DNA of 64,000 nt from an uncultured Clostridia bacterium (GTDB lineage Bacteria > Bacillota > Clostridia > TANB77 > CAG-508). The notes below the pieces were generated by a model. That model saw only the letters and a list, made by a program, of their open reading frames with translations, did not search any database and was not told the DNA's origin. The number at the start of each line of letters is the position of its first letter. The stretch's first letter is position 1. The position numbers were made by a program, and so were the translations under genes. Positions 35,784 through 44,605 of this stretch are shown here, piece after piece. The stretch covers positions 310,001 to 374,000 of the forward strand of contig CAKOWY010000001.1 in the NCBI GenBank assembly GCA_934129895.1, given 5' to 3'.

Positions 35784-36299
35784 TATTAATTTTTCTATTA
35801 TTTTTTCAACAATACTTGTATTGTCTTCTTCAACTAATGTTACATCTTTTTCAACATTATCTGTTTTATCTAAATCTATTGCAATTTTTGAAGCTTCCTT
35901 CATTCCTAATTCATCTGTTGCTTTTTGTTTTATAACATTCCAATCTAATTTACTTTCTTGTGTTTTTATATCTTTTTCAACCTGTCCATTTTCTTTTTCT
36001 ATTAATGCTAATTGGTTTTCCATATCTTTTTTATTATTAAACATTTCCATTATAGCTATTTCTCTGTAACTTACAGCAAATAACATGGCAAATATTGCTA
36101 TAACAATTCCAATTTGTTTTGTATGACTTTTTGCTTCATTTTTCTTTTTTTCTTTTTGAACTTGATATTGTGTTTTTACTACTTGTTTTTTTGGTGTTGT
36201 CTTTTTATTTTTTGTATTTGATTGTTTTTTTCTATCTGTTCTATAATATGTATCATATTTTCTTGGACTTGTTTCATATTGATAATATCCTCTTGCCAT
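35778..36299 (-). CDS. ftsL: FtsL-like cell division protein
   Basis: 173 residues, with a long basic cytosolic N-terminus (1-72, rich in Lys, Thr and Tyr), one membrane helix (about 74-92), and then a leucine-zipper-like coiled coil (about 95-130) and an acidic tail. Sequence similarity in FtsL is always low; the call rests on topology and on its place directly after rsmH in the mraZ-rsmH-ftsL order of the division cluster. RBS AAAGGAGG. FtsL works with DivIC and FtsB-type partners to activate septal synthesis. No pbpB or spoVD follows, so the cluster is cut short here. Confidence 0.75.
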   Translation of the reverse strand: MARGYYQYETSPRKYDTYYRTDRKKQSNTKNKKTTPKKQVVKTQYQVQKEKKKNEAKSHTKQIGIVIAIFAMLFAVSYREIAIMEMFNNKKDMENQLALIEKENGQVEKDIKTQESKLDWNVIKQKATDELGMKEASKIAIDLDKTDNVEKDVTLVEEDNTSIVEKIIEKLIK

Positions 36300-36325
36300 T
36301 CTTATTTGCCTCCTTCCTTTGTAAT

Positions 36326-37255
36326 TTAATTTTTTTCAAAAATTCTCAATTTTGCACTTTTTGATCTAGAATTTTCTTCTTGTTCTTCTTTTGTCGCTAT
36401 TATTGGTTTTTTATTTATTATTTTTCCTTCTGATTTTGCACCACATACACAATATGGTAAATCTTTTGGACATGTACATTTTCCTTCTGCATCTACATAA
36501 GCATTTTTTACAGCCCTATCTTCTAATGAATGAAATGTTATTATACATAACCTTCCTTCACTTTTTAATAATTCTATACACTTTCTTGCTGTATTATATA
36601 ATGGCTTTATTTCGTCATTTACTTCTATTCTTATTGCTTGAAATGTTCTTTTGGCTGGATGTCCATCTTTTTTAGCAAATGATGGCATTGATTTTTCTAT
36701 TATTCTAACTAATTCTTCTGTTGTTTCAATTTCTTTTTCTTTTCTAGCAATACATATATTTCTTGCAATTTGTCTTGAAAATCTTTCTTCTCCATATTCA
36801 TAAATTAAATTTGCTAATTCTTCTTCAGAATACGAATTAACGACTTTTTTCGCAGTTAGACTTTGAGTTTTATCCATCCTCATATCAAGTTCATTATTTC
36901 CTAAATAGCTAAATCCTCTATTTCTTTCATCTAATTGATATGATGATACTCCTAAATCAAGTAATATTCCATCTACTTTTTCTATGTTTTGTTCTTTTAA
37001 AATTTCTTCAATTTCATCATGATTTCCATGTACATATCTTACATTTGAATATTGTTTTAAATTTTCTTTTGCAGCCTTTAGTGCCTCTTCGTCTCTATCT
37101 ATTCCTATTAGCATTCCATCTGATGATAATCTTTTTAGAATTTCTTTACTATGTCCAGCTCCTCCTAATGTTCCATCTACATAAATTCCATCTTTTTTTA
37201 TCTTTAGCCCTTCAATTGTTTCTTCTAATAGTACAGGTTTATGTTTAAATTCCAA
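36326..37255 (-). CDS. rsmH: 16S rRNA m4C1402 methyltransferase RsmH (MraW)
   Basis: 309 residues from a TTG start (37253-37255) behind GTGAGGTG. It has the hallmark N-terminus HKPVLLEET, the SAM loop DGTLGGAGHS, DRDEEAL, GILLDLGVSSYQLD, and the MRMD motif in ELDMRMDKTQSLTA. A C-terminal CxC / CxCG cluster (CTCPKDLPYCVCGA) is present. It N4-methylates C1402 in the ribosomal P site. It lies 17 bases after mraZ. Confidence 0.96.
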   Translation of the reverse strand: MEFKHKPVLLEETIEGLKIKKDGIYVDGTLGGAGHSKEILKRLSSDGMLIGIDRDEEALKAAKENLKQYSNVRYVHGNHDEIEEILKEQNIEKVDGILLDLGVSSYQLDERNRGFSYLGNNELDMRMDKTQSLTAKKVVNSYSEEELANLIYEYGEERFSRQIARNICIARKEKEIETTEELVRIIEKSMPSFAKKDGHPAKRTFQAIRIEVNDEIKPLYNTARKCIELLKSEGRLCIITFHSLEDRAVKNAYVDAEGKCTCPKDLPYCVCGAKSEGKIINKKPIIATKEEQEENSRSKSAKLRIFEKN

Positions 37256-37272
37256 TTTTCAGCACCTCACAA

Positions 37273-37698
37273 TTAAATTCCTAACATCGTCATGTTTTCT
37301 GCAATTTCATCTGCAGATATATTTTCATCACATTTTTGCCATGTTGCTTTGTCCCAAATTTCTAATCTTGTTCCAACTCCTATAATCATTGCATCTTTTT
37401 CTAATTTTGCTGCAATTCTTAAATTGGCTGGTATTAAAAATCTACCTTGTTTGTCAATTTCACATTCTGTTGCTCCAGATAAGAAAAATCTTACAAAGTT
37501 TCTGGCATTTTTATCTGATAGTGGTAATGATTTTAGTTTTTCTTCGAAGTTATTCCATTCGTTTTGTGAAAATACAAATAAACATCCATCTAAACCTTTT
37601 GTTATTATGAATGTTTCTCCGATGTCTTGTCTTAATTTTGCTGGCATTATTAATCTGCCTTTTGCATCTAGAGAATGTTCGTATTCACCAATTAACAT
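37273..37698 (-). CDS. mraZ: Transcriptional regulator MraZ
   Basis: 141 residues with two SpoVT/AbrB-like halves: MLIGEYEHSLDAKGRLIMPAKLR in the first (D-x-K-G-R is the conserved core) and CEIDKQGRFLIPANLR in the second. MraZ binds direct repeats in its own promoter and represses the division cluster. GGAGG lies upstream of the ATG, and three to four 10-base-spaced repeats lie just before it. Confidence 0.96.
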   Translation of the reverse strand: MLIGEYEHSLDAKGRLIMPAKLRQDIGETFIITKGLDGCLFVFSQNEWNNFEEKLKSLPLSDKNARNFVRFFLSGATECEIDKQGRFLIPANLRIAAKLEKDAMIIGVGTRLEIWDKATWQKCDENISADEIAENMTMLGI

Positions 37699-37714
37699 TT
37701 GGATTTCCTCCTCT

Positions 37715-37749
37715 CCATTTTTCTACCACTTTATACCACTTTTAACCAC
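37715..37749 (-). promoter_or_regulatory. MraZ operator (10-bp direct repeats)
   Basis: On the minus strand GTGGT recurs with exact 10-base spacing at 37745-37749, 37735-37739 and 37725-37729, each followed by an A-rich half turn (GTGGTNNAAA), and a weaker AATGG at 37715-37719. MraZ is known to bind such TGG-containing repeats spaced one helical turn apart ahead of its gene. Confidence 0.8.
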
Positions 37750-37933
37750 CATGCATAAATAATAATACAAATACTATTTTTTTTCAAGTATTTTTAGGAA
37801 AATTTTTGAAAATTTTAGTTATTTCAAAAACTTGTTCGCCTTAGAAATAAGCCAGTTTGCAAACTCATGTTTGCTTTAACTTTTTACTTTTATTCATCAT
37901 ATAATATATAAACATTATGAAAGGATTTCTTAT

Positions 37934-39065
37934 ATGAATATTGTTTATTTTGATAATGCTGCCACAACAAGAATAAAGTCTGAAGTTTTAAATGAAATGA
38001 TGCCTTATTTAACGTTAAATTATGGAAATGCCTCTTCTTTATACTCTATTGGAAGAATTTCTAAACATGCTATAGAAAATGCTAGAATTCAAGTTGCAAA
38101 TCTAATAAATTGCAATCCTAATGAAATTTACTTTACAAGTTGTGGATCTGAAAGTGATAATACAGCTTTAAAAGGATTTGCCTATGCTAATAGTTCTAAA
38201 GGAAATCATATAATAACTTCAAAAATTGAACATCCAGCAATATTAGAATCTTGTAAATCTTTAGAAAAGCAAGGTTTTGAAATTTCTTATATTAATGTTA
38301 ATTCTGATGGATTTATAGATTTGAATGAACTTGAACAATCTATTAAACCAACTACCATTCTGATTAGTATTATGTTCGCAAATAACGAAATTGGTACAAT
38401 CCAACCAATAAATGAAATATCCTCACTTGCACATAAACATAATATTGTTTTTCATACAGATGCAGTTCAAGCTGTTGGAAATTGTTTTATAGATGTTCAA
38501 AAAATGAATATTGATATGCTTTCTCTTTCTGGTCATAAAATTCATGCTCCAAAAGGTATCGGTGCTCTTTATGTAAAAAATAGTATCAATTTTGAAAGTT
38601 ATATGAATGGTGGACATCAAGAAAAAAATAAAAGAGCTGGCACAGAGAATGTAGCAGAAATTGTAGGTCTTGGAAAAGCTGCTGAAATTGCCAAAAAAAA
38701 TTTGACTTCTCACATTTTATATCTATCTAGATTAAAAAATTTTTATTTAAACAAATTAGAAAATAATTTTCATGGAAAATATATAATAAATGGCTCACTA
38801 TCTAATAGACTTCCTCGGAAATATAAATGTTTCTTTTCCTAATATAAATGCATCTGAATTAATCTTTAAATTAGATGAAAAAGGTATTTGTGTTTCAAGT
38901 GGTTCAGCTTGTTCTTCTGGTACCACAACACCATCACATGTCCTACAAGCAATTAATACTCCTGATAAATATATTAATTCTGCTATAAGAACAACCTTTA
39001 GTGACTTTAATACTTTTGAAGAAATAGAATATTTTATAAATATTTTAAAAAGTCTCAATATATGA
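37934..39065 (+). CDS. nifS: Cysteine desulfurase (NifS/IscS-like), split by one extra base (+1 frameshift)
   Basis: The first frame from ATG 37934 holds the PLP-binding part: YFDNAATT, SLSGHKIHAPKG with the Schiff-base Lys, and the TENV segment, but after NRLP it shifts to a short run ending at 38842. The +1 frame carries on as GNINVSFP, GICVSSGSACSSG with the catalytic Cys, PSHVL and IRTTFS to 39065. Omitting the C at 38816 gives 376 residues, normal for the family. The persulfide-forming Cys is therefore available only if the shift is made. The enzyme supplies sulfur for Fe-S clusters or tRNA thiolation. The gene is divergent from mraZ and has no other damage. Confidence 0.92.
38807..38821 (+). 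other. Candidate +1 frameshift site in nifS
   Basis: The sequence reads CTT-CCT-CGG-AAA. In-frame reading gives Pro-Arg-Lys; skipping the C at 38816 gives Pro-Gly-Asn, the conserved family residues. No Shine-Dalgarno-like element precedes this site, unlike the one in gpr. Confidence 0.6.
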
Positions 39066-39073
39066 GACTTTTT
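39047..39073. terminator. Bidirectional terminator between nifS and dusB
   Basis: AAAAAGTCTCA (39047-39057) pairs with TGAGACTTTTT (39063-39073) around a 5-base loop; it overlaps the nifS stop and abuts the dusB stop. Confidence 0.85.
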
Positions 39074-40048
39074 CTAACTAATAAAATATTCTTTTATTTT
39101 TTTTAATAATTCTTCTGGATTTGTAATATGATTTATTTCGTCTCTAAATTTTGATGATTCTGGCATATTTCTTGTATATGCAGCAAGATTTTTCCTCATC
39201 TCATTAATTCCAACAATCTCTCCTTTTTCTTTTATTGATAAATTAATATGTTCCTTTATTATTTCATATTTTTCTTGATTTGTTGGCTTAGATATTTTTT
39301 CACTATTTTCTAAATAATATCTTATCTGATTGAATATCCAAGGATTTCCCATACTTCCTCTGCCAATCATTATTCCATCTACACCTGTATATTCAAACAT
39401 TCTTTTTGCTGATTCTTCGTCAACTATATCCCCATTTCCTATAACTGGTATCTTAACACTTTCTTTAACTTTTTTTATGATATCTAAATCTACTGTTCCA
39501 GAATAATATTCATCTCTTGTTCTACCATGAACAGTTATAGCTGATACTCCACATTTTTCAGCTATTTTTGCTACTTCAACAGCAACAATATGATCATTAT
39601 CCCATCCTTTTCTAATTTTTACTGTTACAGGTTTTTTTGAATTTTTTACAACTGCTGTTAAAATTGGTTCTATTTTTTCAACATTTTGTAATAACTTACT
39701 TCCATCACCGTTTTTTACTACTTTAGGTGCTGGACATCCCATATTTACATCTACTATATCAGCAAGATCACTAATGTATTTGGCAGCAAATCCCATTGTT
39801 TCTGCATCACTTCCAAATATTTGCATACTAATCGGAATATCACATTGTTCTTTTTTTATCAACAATTTAGTCTTTTCATCTCCAAAAAATATTGCTTTTG
39901 AACTTACCATTTCAGTACATACCATACCAGGTTTAAATTTCTCAACAATTACTCTAAATGGCAGGTCTGTTACACCTGCCATTGGAGCCAATATTAAATT
40001 ATTTTCTAATTCTACATTTCCTATTTTCAATTTTTTAAAATACATCAT
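39074..40048 (-). CDS. dusB: tRNA-dihydrouridine synthase DusB
   Basis: 324 residues. A TIM barrel with LAPMAGVTDLPFR, VDVNMGCPAPKV (catalytic Cys in GCP), KIRKGWD, TVHGRTR and VIGNGDI, then GIMIGRG at the FMN phosphate site. It reduces U17/U20-type uridines in tRNA using FMN and NAD(P)H. It is the last gene of the minD-minE-rodA-dusB run, six bases after rodA. Confidence 0.95.
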   Translation of the reverse strand: MMYFKKLKIGNVELENNLILAPMAGVTDLPFRVIVEKFKPGMVCTEMVSSKAIFFGDEKTKLLIKKEQCDIPISMQIFGSDAETMGFAAKYISDLADIVDVNMGCPAPKVVKNGDGSKLLQNVEKIEPILTAVVKNSKKPVTVKIRKGWDNDHIVAVEVAKIAEKCGVSAITVHGRTRDEYYSGTVDLDIIKKVKESVKIPVIGNGDIVDEESAKRMFEYTGVDGIMIGRGSMGNPWIFNQIRYYLENSEKISKPTNQEKYEIIKEHINLSIKEKGEIVGINEMRKNLAAYTRNMPESSKFRDEINHITNPEELLKKIKEYFIS

Positions 40049-40054
40049 GTTCTC

Positions 40055-41170
40055 CTATTTATTGAATATTCCATTTCTTCTTTGACTGCTTATATTTAGC
40101 AATATTCCTATTGCAATAAAGCTTGTAATCATAGAACTTCCTCCATAACTCACAAATAATAATGGAACACCTGTTATTGGCAATATTCCCATTGTCATTC
40201 CAATATTTTCTACTGTATGAAATAAAAATATTCCAGCAATTCCTATTGCAACATAAGCTCCAGTTTCATCTTTTATTCCTTTTGCAACTTGAATTGCTTT
40301 AATTATAATCATTATATTTAATAATATAACTCCACTCGCTACAATAAATCCCATTTCTTCTCCTATAACAGAAAAAATAAAATCTGTTGTTTTTGGATAC
40401 AAATATCCAAGCTGAGTTTGATTACCTTCTAATATCCCCATTCCTGTTATTTGTCCTGCTCCAATAGCTAATTTAGATTGTAATACATTATACCCTGCTC
40501 CTTTTGGATCTGATCCAGGATTTAAAAAAGTTTCTATTCTTTGTTTTGCATGATCTGGTAATGCAAAATTATATATTAATGGTAATGCAATTGCAATAAT
40601 AAGAATTGCTGCTATTATATATTTTTTATCTATTCCTGCAACAAATATCATTAATGCAAATGAAACTATATATGCAGCTGCAGTTCCATAATCAGGTTGT
40701 ACAACAATCAATGCAATTGGTATAGCTATAGCTAATAAAATTAAAAATAATTTTGATATTTTATTTATTTCATCTCTTCCTTTTTTTATCTGAATTAATG
40801 ATATTATGTATGACATAAATAAAATTACAAATATTTTCGATATTTCTGCTGGTTGAAATGAAAATAAATCATTTCCTATCACAAACCAACTTCTTGCTCC
40901 ACTTATCGGCTCTGTAAATAATACAGCTATTAACATTATAATTGTAATTCCATACAATACTGGTGATATTTTTACTAATAATTTATAATCAATTAACATG
41001 GTAATAATCATTAGAAAAAAGCTTACTGCTATCCAAACAGCTTGCTTTTTAAATTCATCTAATCCAGTATCATAAGATGCTGAAAATAGCGCAATTAATC
41101 CTATAGCACATAATGCTAATGCAAATAGTGGAATCCACCATTCAATTTTTCTTAATCTTCTTATATTCAT
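40055..41170 (-). CDS. rodA: SEDS-family peptidoglycan glycosyltransferase RodA
   Basis: 371 residues with ten membrane helices. Diagnostic segments are VVQPDYGTAAAYIV (the catalytic-region Asp), SKLAIGAGQITGMG, TDFIFSVIGEEMGF and, at the end, GVPLLFVSYGGSS. It polymerises lipid II together with a class B PBP for lateral wall growth. Position directly downstream of minD-minE matches the Bacillus/Clostridium arrangement in which rod-shape and Min genes are linked, which favours RodA over FtsW. Confidence 0.93.
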   Translation of the reverse strand: MNIRRLRKIEWWIPLFALALCAIGLIALFSASYDTGLDEFKKQAVWIAVSFFLMIITMLIDYKLLVKISPVLYGITIIMLIAVLFTEPISGARSWFVIGNDLFSFQPAEISKIFVILFMSYIISLIQIKKGRDEINKISKLFLILLAIAIPIALIVVQPDYGTAAAYIVSFALMIFVAGIDKKYIIAAILIIAIALPLIYNFALPDHAKQRIETFLNPGSDPKGAGYNVLQSKLAIGAGQITGMGILEGNQTQLGYLYPKTTDFIFSVIGEEMGFIVASGVILLNIMIIIKAIQVAKGIKDETGAYVAIGIAGIFLFHTVENIGMTMGILPITGVPLLFVSYGGSSMITSFIAIGILLNISSQRRNGIFNK

Positions 41171-41194
41171 TTAACCACTCTTTTTTACTTATGA

Positions 41195-41662
41195 TTATTT
41201 TTTTACTTCCTCATCTTTTTGATTTTCTTCTTTACTATCTTCATTAGGTTCTTTATTTTCTATTTGTGATTTTTTGTTTTCACTTTGTTTATTTGTTTTT
41301 GTTCCCTTACTTTTTTTCTTTTTTTCTGTAACAGAACTTGGTTCAACTTTTGCTTTTTGTCTTGTTTCATCTTTTATATTTATTATAGGAATATTTGCAT
41401 ATAAAGCTGGTGCACCATTAGTTCCATCACAATTTTCTTTATTTGTTAGTCTAACATCCATAGCTTCTTCATCTATGTCAATATATTTTTTTATTACTTC
41501 TATAATTTCTTGTTTCATCAAATCCAAAAAATCTGCTGACACATTTGCTCTATCCTGCATTAATACTAAATGCAATCTTTCTTTCGCTGTATCTTTTGAT
41601 TTTAATGTTTGATCTTCTTTTTTAGTAACTTTTTTTATTAAATTCATTATGCTTTCAAACAT
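41195..41662 (-). CDS. minE: Cell division topological factor MinE, with a long charged C-terminal tail
   Basis: 155 residues, longer than the usual 80-95. Residues 1-95 are a normal MinE: SKDTAKERLHLVLMQDR (MinD-activating region) and an ALYANIPI end of the dimerisation domain. Residues 100-155 are a low-complexity Lys/Glu/Asn tail that has no counterpart in standard MinE. RBS GGAGGAG. MinE drives MinD off the membrane and positions the septum. The extra tail may be disordered and could tether the protein; that is speculation. Confidence 0.9.
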   Translation of the reverse strand: MFESIMNLIKKVTKKEDQTLKSKDTAKERLHLVLMQDRANVSADFLDLMKQEIIEVIKKYIDIDEEAMDVRLTNKENCDGTNGAPALYANIPIINIKDETRQKAKVEPSSVTEKKKKSKGTKTNKQSENKKSQIENKEPNEDSKEENQKDEEVKK

Positions 41663-41685
41663 TATCCATTCTCCTCCACTGTAAT

Positions 41686-42477
41686 TTATTTTCTAAATAA
41701 GTTTTTTAACATTGCAAAAAAACCTTTTTCTCTTCCAGGTATTGTTACTTCAATATTTTCTCCTAGAACTCTTTTAGCAATTTCTAAATATGCTTTTCCT
41801 GATGGTGCCTTTCTGTTTTGGATTACTGGTTCTCCTTTATTTGTTTGAGTTATTATATATTCATCTTCTGGTACTACGCCAATTAAGTTTATAGATAATA
41901 AGTCTACAATATCATCTACATCCATCATTTCGCCTTTTCTAACCATATTAGGTCTTATTCTGTTTATAACTAATTCTGGATTTTTTACTTCTGATGCTTC
42001 TAATAATCCAATTATTCTATCAGCATCCCTTATTGATGATATTTCAGCGTTTGTTACTACTATAGCTCTGTCAGCACCAGCTATAGCATTTTTAAATCCT
42101 TGTTCTATTCCAGCAGGACAGTCTATAAGTATATAGTCAAATTCTTCTTTTAGCTTGCTTGTTAATTCTTTCATTTGTTCTTCATTTACTGCACTTTTAT
42201 CTCTTGTTTGGGCTGCTGGCAATAAGTATAATTCTTTGAATCTTTTGTCTTTTATTAATGCTTGTCTTAGTTTACATTTTCCTTCTACAACATCTACAAT
42301 GTCATATACTATTCTATTTTCTAACCCCATTACAACATCTAAGTTTCTTAATCCAATATCTGTGTCAATTAAAGCTACTTTTTTTCCTTCTAATGCTAAA
42401 CTCGAACCTAGATTTGCTGTTGTTGTGGTTTTACCTACTCCGCCTTTTCCTGATGTTATTACTATAACTTCTCCCAT
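41686..42477 (-). CDS. minD: Septum site-determining ATPase MinD
   Basis: 263 residues. The deviant Walker A is GKGGVGKTTT (residues 10-19), with DTDIGLRNLD and DCPAGIEQGF as the other ATPase motifs. The last residues FFAMLKNLFRK form the amphipathic membrane-targeting helix. No minC lies upstream; the divergent dacF gene does. A consensus promoter precedes it. Confidence 0.96.
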   Translation of the reverse strand: MGEVIVITSGKGGVGKTTTTANLGSSLALEGKKVALIDTDIGLRNLDVVMGLENRIVYDIVDVVEGKCKLRQALIKDKRFKELYLLPAAQTRDKSAVNEEQMKELTSKLKEEFDYILIDCPAGIEQGFKNAIAGADRAIVVTNAEISSIRDADRIIGLLEASEVKNPELVINRIRPNMVRKGEMMDVDDIVDLLSINLIGVVPEDEYIITQTNKGEPVIQNRKAPSGKAYLEIAKRVLGENIEVTIPGREKGFFAMLKNLFRK

Positions 42478-42540
42478 TATTTTTCCTCCTTAAGTTAGTT
42501 TATCAATCTGTATGGTTTTTTGTCCTATTTTTCTGATAAT

Positions 42541-42569
42541 ATAATACACTCAAATTGATAAAAAGTCAA
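42541..42569 (-). promoter_or_regulatory. Promoter of minD-minE-rodA-dusB
   Basis: TTGACT (42564-42569), 17-base spacer, TATTAT (42541-42546) on the minus strand, about 64 bases ahead of the minD ATG. Confidence 0.75.
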
Positions 42570-42655
42570 TATGAATGATTATAAATTAATTTTAAGTTTT
42601 ATGCATTATTTTATTGTTTTGTAATATACTTTATATAACAAAGAAAGGATATTTT

Positions 42656-43888
42656 ATGAAATTAAAAATAATATTACCTATATTTTTATTGTTAATTATG
42701 TTTTTTCAAATAACAAGTTTTGGATTTGATGAAAGTTATATATGGTCATCTTCTTTAGGCTCTGTTCCAACTTCAACCCCACTAACTGAATCTATTTCAA
42801 ATAATAATTTTTTAAATTTAGATGTTGGTTCTGCTATTTTAATTGAACAAAATTCTGGAAAAATCTTATATGAATATAATATCCATGAAAAACTTCATCC
42901 AGCTAGTGTTACTAAAATTATGAGTTTATTATTAATTATGGAAGCTATTGACTCTGGAAAAATAACTTTAGATACTCAAATTCCTTGTAGCGAAAATGCT
43001 GCAAATATGGGTGGCTCTCAAATTTGGCTTGATCCTAGAGAAACATTAAGTGTTAATGATATGTTAAAAGCAATTGCTGTTGTTAGTGCCAATGATTGTG
43101 TTACTGCTATGGCCGAATATCTTGGAGGCACAACAGATGGATTTGTAAAAATGATGAATGAAAAAGCAAAAGAACTTGGAATGAATGATACAAATTTTGT
43201 AAACTGCCATGGATTAGATGATGATAACCACTTAACTTCTGCTTACGACATTGCTCTAATGTCACGTGAACTTTTAACAAAACATCCATCAATCACAAAT
43301 TATACAACAATCTGGACTGATTCTTTAAGAGATGGGAAATCAGCTTTATCAAATACTAATAAATTAGTTCGTAATTATTCTGGATGTACTGGATTAAAAA
43401 CTGGTTCAACTTCAAAAGCTTTATTTAATTTATCCGCATCTGCCACAAGAAATAACCTGTCTTTAATTGCTGTTGTCATGAAAGCACCTTCTTCTGCAAC
43501 TAGATTTTCGGCAGCATCTTCTCTTTTAGATTATGGTTTTAGTAATTTCACTTATGTATCTTATGCTAATAAAGGTGATTATCTACAAGATATTTTAGTA
43601 AAAAAAGGATCTTCAGATAATATTTCTGTTATATATGATGATACTGTTTCTATCCTTGTTCCAAAAGGTCAAGAAACTGGTATTACTTATGAAATAAGCT
43701 TGCCAGATTATATCCAAGCTCCTATAAATGAAGGGCAACAACTAGGAAAAATAGTATATTATTTAAATACAGAAGAAATTTGTGAAGTTAATTTAATTGC
43801 AAAAAATACAGTTACCAAGCAAAATCTTTTTAATACTTTTATGTCAAATATTTCAAAATGGTTTTATATGTTAAGAACCAAAAATTAA
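42656..43888 (+). CDS. dacF: D-alanyl-D-alanine carboxypeptidase DacF-like (PBP5 family)
   Basis: 410 residues from the ATG at 42656 behind AAAGGA (a TTG 42 bases upstream would add a tail without a ribosome site). Signal peptide 1-24; peptidase S11 domain with SVTK (Ser84-Lys87), SAND (S-x-N) and LKTGST (K-T-G); then a C-terminal beta domain and an amphipathic terminal helix for membrane attachment. It removes the terminal D-Ala of pentapeptides. The DacF name rests on family size and spore-former context; DacA- or DacB-type roles are possible. Confidence 0.92.
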   Translation: MKLKIILPIFLLLIMFFQITSFGFDESYIWSSSLGSVPTSTPLTESISNNNFLNLDVGSAILIEQNSGKILYEYNIHEKLHPASVTKIMSLLLIMEAIDSGKITLDTQIPCSENAANMGGSQIWLDPRETLSVNDMLKAIAVVSANDCVTAMAEYLGGTTDGFVKMMNEKAKELGMNDTNFVNCHGLDDDNHLTSAYDIALMSRELLTKHPSITNYTTIWTDSLRDGKSALSNTNKLVRNYSGCTGLKTGSTSKALFNLSASATRNNLSLIAVVMKAPSSATRFSAASSLLDYGFSNFTYVSYANKGDYLQDILVKKGSSDNISVIYDDTVSILVPKGQETGITYEISLPDYIQAPINEGQQLGKIVYYLNTEEICEVNLIAKNTVTKQNLFNTFMSNISKWFYMLRTKN

Positions 43889-43919
43889 TCATCAGAAAAA
43901 TTTTCTGATGATTAATTTT
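43881..43919. terminator. Bidirectional terminator between dacF and the VanW gene
   Basis: A near-complete palindrome (AAAATTAATCATCAGAAAA and its complement) overlaps both stop codons and is flanked by T runs in each direction. Confidence 0.85.
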
Positions 43920-44544
43920 ATTCTACTTTTATTAATTTTGCAATTATTTCATTTTCATTATTTTCTATATTTATTTTTATTATATTGTCTGTATTATTTT
44001 TAAATTTAAAATCATAACTTCCATAAGAAACAGCAGCATCTTTTCCTTTTTCAACATAAGGTACATGACCACTATGCTCATGTCTCTCTATAACTTCTAA
44101 TCCATTAACTTGAAGCACTGCATTATATAATGTAGTACTAACTTGACAATTTCCTCCACCATATCCTTGTTCTTTTTTTCCATCAACATATATATCTGCT
44201 TTTTGATACCCTTCTTCTGCCGTAGCTTTTCCAACTGTTTCACAAAACGAAAAAATCTCTCCTGTTTTTACTTCTTTTCCATTTATCTTTTTTGTTGTTA
44301 TTGATATGTTATTTTGTCTCTCTTTATCTTTATTTCTAATTTTAGTTGAAAAACTAGCAATTTCGGTCTCTTTTTTTTCTTGAACTTCTGGTATTATTTC
44401 TGTTACATCTTTTTTTGTTATACTACTTTTTTCTGCATTATAATTTGAATTATTAGATTCAGTATTTTTATTTTTCATCACAAATATTCCCACTATAAAT
44501 ATCAATGAAATAATTAATATTATCCCAAAAATAATTTTTTTCAT
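43918..44544 (-). CDS. VanW-family surface protein
   Basis: 208 residues with an N-terminal membrane anchor (4-24), an acidic linker, and a VanW domain from about residue 65: KIRNKDKERQNNI, then GEIFSFCETVGKAT, GYGGGNCQVSTTLYNAV and HEHSGHVPY. The conserved Gly-Gly-Gly-x-C-Q-x-S-T run is diagnostic. VanW proteins occur in vancomycin-resistance and wall clusters but their activity is unknown. No G5 or LysM domain is attached here. There is no link to van genes in this window. Confidence 0.88.
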   Translation of the reverse strand: MKKIIFGIILIISLIFIVGIFVMKNKNTESNNSNYNAEKSSITKKDVTEIIPEVQEKKETEIASFSTKIRNKDKERQNNISITTKKINGKEVKTGEIFSFCETVGKATAEEGYQKADIYVDGKKEQGYGGGNCQVSTTLYNAVLQVNGLEVIERHEHSGHVPYVEKGKDAAVSYGSYDFKFKNNTDNIIKINIENNENEIIAKLIKVE

Positions 44545-44605
44545 ATAATATATCTCCTTTTTGTACCTTAATTTTCATTATTTTTTCCCAAAACTTCAAA
44601 TAATA

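Noticed and set aside
37850..37875. Palindrome GTTTGCAAAC between mraZ and nifS as an operator
   Set aside because: It is short and AT-rich, with no recognised regulator or second copy in the window; chance occurrence cannot be excluded.
38790..39065. A separate 91-aa gene after nifS
   Set aside because: It is the C-terminal part of the same cysteine desulfurase, including the catalytic Cys loop; no ribosome site precedes it.
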